Origin: Paenibacillus sp. PK3_47
GTDB taxonomy: Bacteria > Bacillota > Bacilli > Paenibacillales > Paenibacillaceae
Length of the DNA stretch: 64,000 nucleotides
Direction: 5' to 3'
Assembly: GCF_023520895.1 (NCBI RefSeq)
Contig: NZ_CP026029.1
Coordinates: 3,286,001-3,350,000 of the forward strand
Shown: positions 58,934 through 64,000 of the stretch, one piece after another
How the letters are laid out: every line of letters starts with the position of its first letter
How positions within the stretch are numbered: position 1 is the first letter of the stretch
Translations under genes and position numbers: made by a program
Notes under the pieces: model-generated
Told to the model about the DNA's origin: nothing
Database searches by the model: none
Seen by the model: the letters and a program-made list of their open reading frames with translations, nothing else

Positions 58934-60097
58934 ATGAAGAAAAAAGAGATGGTAGCCATGCTATTGGCGGGAGGCCAAGGGAAAAGGTTGAAAGGATTGA
59001 CCAAATCGCTCGCCAAGCCCGCAGTTTATTTTGGAGGGACGTACCGCATTATAGATTTCCCCCTGAGTAATTGCTCCAATTCAGGTATCGATACAGTTGG
59101 CGTGCTGACGCAATATGAGCCGCTTGTGCTGCATTCATACATCGGGGTAGGCAGTGACTGGGATTTGAACCGCAAGAACGGCGGAGTGTATGTGCTGCCG
59201 CCGCACGAACGGGAGAACGGAAGCAGCTGGTACCGGGGAACGGCCGATGCTATTTACCGCAATCTTAAATTTGTAGATCAATTTGATCCGGAGCATGTGC
59301 TGATCCTCTCCGGCGACCACATTTACAAGATGGACTATAACGCAATGCTCAAATACCATAAAGAAAGAAACGCCGACTGCACGATCTCGGTCATCGACGT
59401 TCCGCTCGAGGAAGCCAGCAGGTTCGGTATACTTAATACGGAAGAAGACCTGAAGATTTACGAATTTGACGAGAAACCTGCCAAACCGAAGAGTACACTG
59501 GCTTCCATGGGCGTCTATATTTTCAAGTGGGAAGTTCTGCGCAAGCATCTCCTGGAGGACGGGGAGAACGGAAAATCCACCCATGACTTCGGCAAGGACA
59601 TTATTCCGATGATGCTGGAAGACGGCAACTCCCTTTATGCTTATCCGTTTGAAGGCTATTGGAGGGATGTGGGTACGGTAACCAGCCTCTGGGAGGCCAA
59701 CATGGACCTGCTGAGCGATACCCCACCGCTGAACCTGAATGATCCGGACTGGCGCATCTTTACCCGCAACCCGAACCAGCCTGCGCAGTATGTGGCCCCT
59801 GAAGCGAAGGTCTCAAGCTGCATTATTAACGAAGGCTGCATCGTGAAGGGCGAAGTGAAGCATTCGGTGCTCTTTTACGGAGTAGAGGTTGGTGAAGGCA
59901 GTGTGATTACCGACTCTGTTATTATGCCCAAGGTGAAGATTGGCAAGAATGTAAGAATTCACAAAGCCATTATCAGTGAAAATACAGTCATCGAGGATTA
60001 TATGGAGATCGGGGTCGAACGCGAGAATGAGGATGAAATTCTGCTCATCGACAACCGCAGCAAGAAACGTAAATCAGTTGCAGCCAAAACCATATAA
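58934..60097 (+). CDS. glgC: Glucose-1-phosphate adenylyltransferase
   Basis: 387 residues. Makes ADP-glucose, the first dedicated step of glycogen synthesis. N-terminal [24 protein letters not shown] (nucleotide loop), [10 protein letters not shown] (metal-binding), [14 protein letters not shown] in the middle and a left-handed beta-helix C-terminus with ...[22 protein letters not shown]. The ATG follows AGGAGG. First of glgC-glgD-glgP. Confidence 0.97.
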   Translation: MKKKEMVAMLLAGGQGKRLKGLTKSLAKPAVYFGGTYRIIDFPLSNCSNSGIDTVGVLTQYEPLVLHSYIGVGSDWDLNRKNGGVYVLPPHERENGSSWYRGTADAIYRNLKFVDQFDPEHVLILSGDHIYKMDYNAMLKYHKERNADCTISVIDVPLEEASRFGILNTEEDLKIYEFDEKPAKPKSTLASMGVYIFKWEVLRKHLLEDGENGKSTHDFGKDIIPMMLEDGNSLYAYPFEGYWRDVGTVTSLWEANMDLLSDTPPLNLNDPDWRIFTRNPNQPAQYVAPEAKVSSCIINEGCIVKGEVKHSVLFYGVEVGEGSVITDSVIMPKVKIGKNVRIHKAIISENTVIEDYMEIGVERENEDEILLIDNRSKKRKSVAAKTI

Positions 60098-60117
60098 CCT
60101 AAAGGACGGTGACCGTG

Positions 60118-61221
60118 ATGAAAGAGCTTCTGGGCGTAATTAACCTTGACCATGAACTGGACAAATTAAATGAATTGACATATTTCCGCTGCGGTGCAGC
60201 CGTGCCTTTTGCCAGCCGTTACCGGCTGATCGATTTCGTACTGTCGAATATGATGCGGGCGGAGCTGGAGAGCGTAGGGCTGTTCGTCCGCCGCAAATAC
60301 CGTTCACTGATGGACCATCTCGGAGACGGCAAGTCCTGGGATATGAACCGCAAGCACGGGGGCCTGTTCATTTTGCCGCCTGACTGGAACGATCCGACGG
60401 ATACGTCGCTTGGCGATCTGCAGCATTTTCACAACAATCTGGATTTCTTCAAGCGGGCCTCGGCCAAATACATCGTGTTCTCGGGCAGCCAGCATATCAA
60501 CAGCGTTGATTTTCAGGAGGTCTTCAAGTACCATCTGAGCAAGGGAGCCGACGTAACGCTTGTCTACAAGAAGACGGATGAGCTTCAGCCGGAGCATGAC
60601 CCTTGCCTGCGGGTTGAGGTGGACGAAGACAACAATGTGACGAATATCCATCATGAGAAGGATCATCCGAATGTGTACCTGGACATTTTCATTATGGAGA
60701 AAAAGCTCTTTCTGGAGCAGGTGGAGTTCTGCATTGCGCATGGCGAAAGCTATTTTTTCCGTGATGCGATCCAGAAGAACCGCCACAAGTTCAAAATTGC
60801 CGCTTATGAATATACTGGCTATCATGCTGTCATCAACTCGCTGGAGAGCTACTACAAGAACAGCCTTGCGCTGCTGAAGCAGGAGAATTATTTTGGCCTG
60901 TTCAAGGAGAACCCGGTTCAGACCAAGATCAAATATGAAGCTCCTACGCGTTATCTCGACAGTGCCGAGGTCAGCAACTCTCTGGTCGCCAACGGCTGCA
61001 TCATTGCCGGAACGGTGGAGAACAGCGTGATTTTCCGGGGGGTACAGATTCGTAAAGGCGCGAAGATTGTGAACTCCGTCATCATGCAGAAGTGTATAAT
61101 AGAAGAGAACGCTGTAATTGAAAATGTCATCATGGATAAAGATGTGCATCTAAGCAAAGACCGGATTCTCGTCGGGGACAGCAAACGTCCGTTTGTCATT
61201 GCCAAGAGCAGCAAAATATAA
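60118..61221 (+). CDS. glgD: Glycogen biosynthesis protein GlgD
   Basis: 367 residues, homologous to GlgC but without its nucleotide loop (starts MKELLGVINLD in place of [12 protein letters not shown]), so it is a regulatory subunit of ADP-glucose pyrophosphorylase. The C-terminal beta-helix domain is kept (VENSVIFRGVQIRKGAKIVNS). It starts at ATG 60118 with GGTGA just upstream; the GTG at 60109 is the alternative. It follows glgC by 20 bp. Confidence 0.93.
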   Translation: MKELLGVINLDHELDKLNELTYFRCGAAVPFASRYRLIDFVLSNMMRAELESVGLFVRRKYRSLMDHLGDGKSWDMNRKHGGLFILPPDWNDPTDTSLGDLQHFHNNLDFFKRASAKYIVFSGSQHINSVDFQEVFKYHLSKGADVTLVYKKTDELQPEHDPCLRVEVDEDNNVTNIHHEKDHPNVYLDIFIMEKKLFLEQVEFCIAHGESYFFRDAIQKNRHKFKIAAYEYTGYHAVINSLESYYKNSLALLKQENYFGLFKENPVQTKIKYEAPTRYLDSAEVSNSLVANGCIIAGTVENSVIFRGVQIRKGAKIVNSVIMQKCIIEENAVIENVIMDKDVHLSKDRILVGDSKRPFVIAKSSKI

Positions 61222-61328
61222 ACCACTGGATCAGGTGGACTGCGCATTTTCCGGCAGCCTGTCTGGTCCAGCGCTGTTACTGAGACCCCGGCTTATCAAA
61301 AAATGCATTTGTCAGGAGGAACCCGCTG

Positions 61329-63761
61329 TTGTTCAACGATAAAGAAACCTTTAAACAAGTGTTCCGCGAAACACTCATCGGGAAATTGGGCAAACCGCTG
61401 GAAGAAGCTTCGAATGCTGATGTCTACAACATTTTAGGCAACATGATCCGCGAGAATGCGGGCAGGAATTGGGCTGATACCAATCAGAAGTATAAATCCG
61501 ACAAGAACAAGCAGGTCTATTACTTCTCCATGGAGTTTCTGATCGGCCGGCTGCTTGGCAATAATCTGCTCAATATGGGCGTACTGGAGGTTGTGCGCCA
61601 GGGCCTGGAGGAGCTCGGATTCTGTCTGCTCGATATTGAAGAGGAGGAGGCGGATGCGGGACTCGGCAACGGCGGTCTCGGACGGCTGGCAGCCTGTTTC
61701 CTGGACTCTCTGGCTTCTCTGCAATATGCGGGCCATGGCTGCGGCATCCGTTACAAATACGGCTTGTTTGAGCAAAAGATCGTGGACGGGTATCAGGTTG
61801 AACTGCCGGATTACTGGCTGCAGAACGATAATGTATGGGAAGTACGGCGCGAAGACAAACAGGTAGAGGTACGGTTCTGGGGGCATGTGGAGACCCGCCA
61901 GGAGAACGGCGAGCTGGTCTTTGAACATAAGGACTATGAAGCGGTACGTGCGGTTCCGTACGATATTCCGGTTATTGGTGCGGACCGCAGGCATGTGAAC
62001 ACGCTGCGCAACTGGAGTGCCGAATCGATCACCCGGCCTTCGCGGATTTCCGGCTCTCTGGCCGGAACCGATTATCACAAGTTTCTGGATTACAAACGTT
62101 CGGTAGAATCCATCTCGGAATTCCTGTATCCGGATGATTCCCAGTATGAAGGCAAGCTGCTCCGGCTTAAACAGCAGTATTTCCTGTGCAGCGCCGGGCT
62201 GCAGAGCATTCTGCGCACCTACAGCAAGCTGGGGCTGCCGATTGAACAGCTGCCTGATAAGGTCGCGCTGCATATTAATGATACCCACCCGACACTGGTA
62301 ATTCCTGAGCTGATGCGGCTGCTGATGGATGTTCACGGCCTCGGCTGGGATACGGCCTGGAGCATGACCACACGGATGGTGTCCTATACCAATCATACGA
62401 TCCTTAGTGAAGCCCTGGAAAAATGGCCGCTCGGCATGGTCAGAGAGCTGCTGCCGCGCATTTTCCTGATCATCGAAGAGATCAATGCCCGCTTCTGCGG
62501 TGAACTGATGGGCAAATATCCGGGCGACCAGAACCGGATTAACCAGATGGCGATCATCCATGATGATCAGGTGCGTATGGCCCATCTGGCGATTGTGGCC
62601 AGCCATAGTGTCAACGGTGTAGCAGCACTGCACACGGAAATTCTGCAAAAGCGTGAAATGCGGCTGTTCAATGAGATGTATCCGCACCGGTTTAACAATA
62701 AGACTAACGGCATTACCCACCGCCGGTGGCTGCAGCATGCCAATCCGGAGCTTGCCGGGCTGATTAACGAATCGATCGGCACCCGCTGGGCTCATCATCC
62801 GCAGGAGATGATCGGTCTGATCAAATACTGTGAGGATTCTGCCTTCCAGGAGCAGGTGGCTGCGATCAAACGCCGCAACAAGCTGCGTCTCGCGGAATAC
62901 ATCAGTAAAAAGCATGGGGTTCAGGTCGATCCGGATTCCATCTTCGATGTGCAGGTCAAGCGGCTGCATGCCTACAAGCGCCAGCTGCTGAATATTCTGC
63001 ATATCATGCATTTGTATAACCAGCTTAAGGATAATCCGTCTATGGATATGGTGCCGCGCACCTTTATATTTGGTGCCAAGGCGGCTCCAAGCTATCATCT
63101 GGCCAAACGGATCATCAAGCTGATCAACACGGTGGCTGACGTAGTCAACAAAGACCCGGATATCAAGGGCAAGATCCGCATCTTCTTCCTGGAGAATTAC
63201 TCGGTATCCCTGGCCGAGAAGATCATTCCGGCAGCCGATGTGAGCGAACAGATCTCTACAGCAAGCAAGGAAGCCTCCGGTACGGGGAATATGAAATTTA
63301 TGATGAACGGTGCGCTGACAATCGGCACCATGGACGGGGCCAATGTAGAGATGCATGAGATGGTCGGCGACAACAACATGTTCCTGTTCGGGCTGCGGGC
63401 AGAACAGGTCATGGATTATTACCAGTATGGCGGCTATCACGCCCGTGATATCTACAACGGCGACGGACGGGTGAAGGAGGTGCTGGATCAGCTGGTTACT
63501 CCGGGACCGCTCTGCTGCAACTCCCAGGAGTTCCATTCCCTTTACCAGTCACTGCTGGAGCATAATGATGAATTCTTCGTACTGAAGGATTTCGCGAGCT
63601 ATGTCGAGACCCATGTGAAGATTGATCTCGCCTACCGCAATCCCAAGGAATGGCTGAAAAAGTCGATCATCAATATCGGCCACTCCGGCAAATTTTCAAG
63701 TGATAATACCATTGCCCGGTATGCTTCCGAGATCTGGAACATCCAGCCGGTGCACGTATAA
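61329..63761 (+). CDS. glgP: Glycogen phosphorylase
   Basis: 810 residues. Removes glucose-1-phosphate from glycogen. The glucose/phosphate pocket regions (GLGNGGLGRLAACFLDS, ~113-129) and the PLP site EASGTGNMKFMMNGALTIGT (~642-661, with the lysine in MKF) are intact, and YHARDIYNGDG lies near 704. It starts at TTG 61329 with GGAGGA eight nt upstream. Last gene before the terminator at 63811. Having it with glgC and glgD joins synthesis and breakdown under one promoter. Confidence 0.97.
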   Translation: MFNDKETFKQVFRETLIGKLGKPLEEASNADVYNILGNMIRENAGRNWADTNQKYKSDKNKQVYYFSMEFLIGRLLGNNLLNMGVLEVVRQGLEELGFCLLDIEEEEADAGLGNGGLGRLAACFLDSLASLQYAGHGCGIRYKYGLFEQKIVDGYQVELPDYWLQNDNVWEVRREDKQVEVRFWGHVETRQENGELVFEHKDYEAVRAVPYDIPVIGADRRHVNTLRNWSAESITRPSRISGSLAGTDYHKFLDYKRSVESISEFLYPDDSQYEGKLLRLKQQYFLCSAGLQSILRTYSKLGLPIEQLPDKVALHINDTHPTLVIPELMRLLMDVHGLGWDTAWSMTTRMVSYTNHTILSEALEKWPLGMVRELLPRIFLIIEEINARFCGELMGKYPGDQNRINQMAIIHDDQVRMAHLAIVASHSVNGVAALHTEILQKREMRLFNEMYPHRFNNKTNGITHRRWLQHANPELAGLINESIGTRWAHHPQEMIGLIKYCEDSAFQEQVAAIKRRNKLRLAEYISKKHGVQVDPDSIFDVQVKRLHAYKRQLLNILHIMHLYNQLKDNPSMDMVPRTFIFGAKAAPSYHLAKRIIKLINTVADVVNKDPDIKGKIRIFFLENYSVSLAEKIIPAADVSEQISTASKEASGTGNMKFMMNGALTIGTMDGANVEMHEMVGDNNMFLFGLRAEQVMDYYQYGGYHARDIYNGDGRVKEVLDQLVTPGPLCCNSQEFHSLYQSLLEHNDEFFVLKDFASYVETHVKIDLAYRNPKEWLKKSIINIGHSGKFSSDNTIARYASEIWNIQPVHV

Positions 63762-63810
63762 GTCTATATTTAAGCCCGGGAGAGCTGTAAGGCTGCTCCG
63801 CCGCACGCCA

Positions 63811-63857
63811 AAAAAGCCGCCGGATCCGCAGAGTAACCTGCGGGTCCGGCGGCTTTT
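63811..63857. terminator. Bidirectional terminator after glgP
   Basis: AAAAAAGCCGCCGGATCCGCAG pairs with CTGCGGGTCCGGCGGCTTTTT, with A and T runs on the two sides. It can also end the minus-strand gene at 63880. Confidence 0.92.
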
Positions 63858-63879
63858 TGCTTACTGCCCGGCCAAGGGC

Positions 63880-64000
63880 TTAGATCACTTCGGCAACCAT
63901 TGCGGCGAACCGTTCCAGGAACCGGCGCTCTTCATCATCGAAACGGTGCTTGAGCGGACTGTCGATATCCAGCACACCCAGCAGCCGGTCATCCTTGATC
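63880..64000 (-). CDS. GAF-domain protein, fRMsr-like, 3' end only
   Basis: Only the last ~39 residues are inside the window: RLLGVLDIDSPLKHRF, DDEERRFLERFAAM, then stop TAA. This matches the C-terminus of free methionine-(R)-sulfoxide reductase (MsrC/YtsP-type GAF) proteins. The catalytic cysteines lie outside the window, so the assignment rests on these residues. Confidence 0.7.
   Translation of the reverse strand, partial: IKDDRLLGVLDIDSPLKHRFDDEERRFLERFAAMVAEVI

Noticed and set aside
61434..63536. 700-codon minus-strand ORF antisense to glgP
   Set aside because: glgP is unambiguous on the plus strand; the antisense frame has no recognisable domain and is a codon-bias shadow.

Overview
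The window looks like chromosomal DNA of a Paenibacillus-type spore-forming bacterium (Bacillota). Pointers are a gerA/gerC/gerB-like germinant-receptor operon, a bacilliredoxin (YtxJ) implying bacillithiol, a caa3-type ctaCDEF-ctaG cytochrome oxidase cluster, a RelP-type small alarmone synthetase, strong AGGAGG ribosome-binding sites with frequent TTG/GTG starts, a group IIC intron, and moderately GC-rich coding DNA with AT-rich promoters. No tRNA, rRNA, CRISPR array or prophage was seen.

Layout. 1-8 kb: 5'-truncated SNF2 helicase, RelP synthetase, a zinc-ribbon protein, a TrmB-type regulator and xpt. 8-9.6 kb: a gene-free block holding three tandem 437-bp repeats. 9.6-13 kb: lipid kinase, DUF4870 protein, serine hydrolase, and a structured leader before a 62-aa protein. 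13-19 kb: ctaCDEF, ctaG and a DUF420 (CtaM-like) gene behind a cre-like site and a consensus sigma-A promoter. 19-25.4 kb: an ABC exporter operon ordered like B. subtilis yhcEFGHI with a GntR-type operator, a TraB-domain protein and small membrane proteins. 25.4-27.3 kb: a group IIC intron just 3' of a terminator hairpin. 27.3-36 kb: GT2-GtrA and phosphodiester glycosidase genes, a c-di-AMP (ydaO) riboswitch in front of an uncharacterised gene, thiol-redox genes, SDR, ThuA, CHAD and LipL genes, then a repeat-rich convergent intergenic region (heptamer array, four-site element, (GGGCT)14). 36-44.7 kb: mtnU-like and mtnE-like genes flanking a MarR-nitroreductase-monooxygenase operon with 64-bp leader repeats; ArsR and SulP; an alkyltransferase-like protein; and a broken DUF2569 gene. 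44.8-51.3 kb: ger operon and small enzymes. 51.4-58.5 kb: another four-site element, a ykcB/ykcC-like glycosyltransferase pair, a minimal thioredoxin-reductase-like flavoprotein and a two-component system. 58.6-64 kb: glgC-glgD-glgP and the end of a GAF-domain gene.

The most unusual signal is a non-coding element family. Each full element carries four short quasi-palindromes whose starts are spaced exactly 51, 62 and 51 bp apart. This spacing recurs in the three tandem copies (8401-9453), in an inverted copy at 51449-51627, and in an element at 35727-35903 whose palindrome sequence is different (TGCA...TACA instead of TGGA...TCCA). A two-site half element with the 51-bp spacing lies at 8143-8206. 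The geometry and part of the spacer sequence are kept while the palindrome is exchanged, which suggests a family of multi-site DNA-binding or RNA-hairpin elements with changeable specificity. I do not recognise it as a described family.
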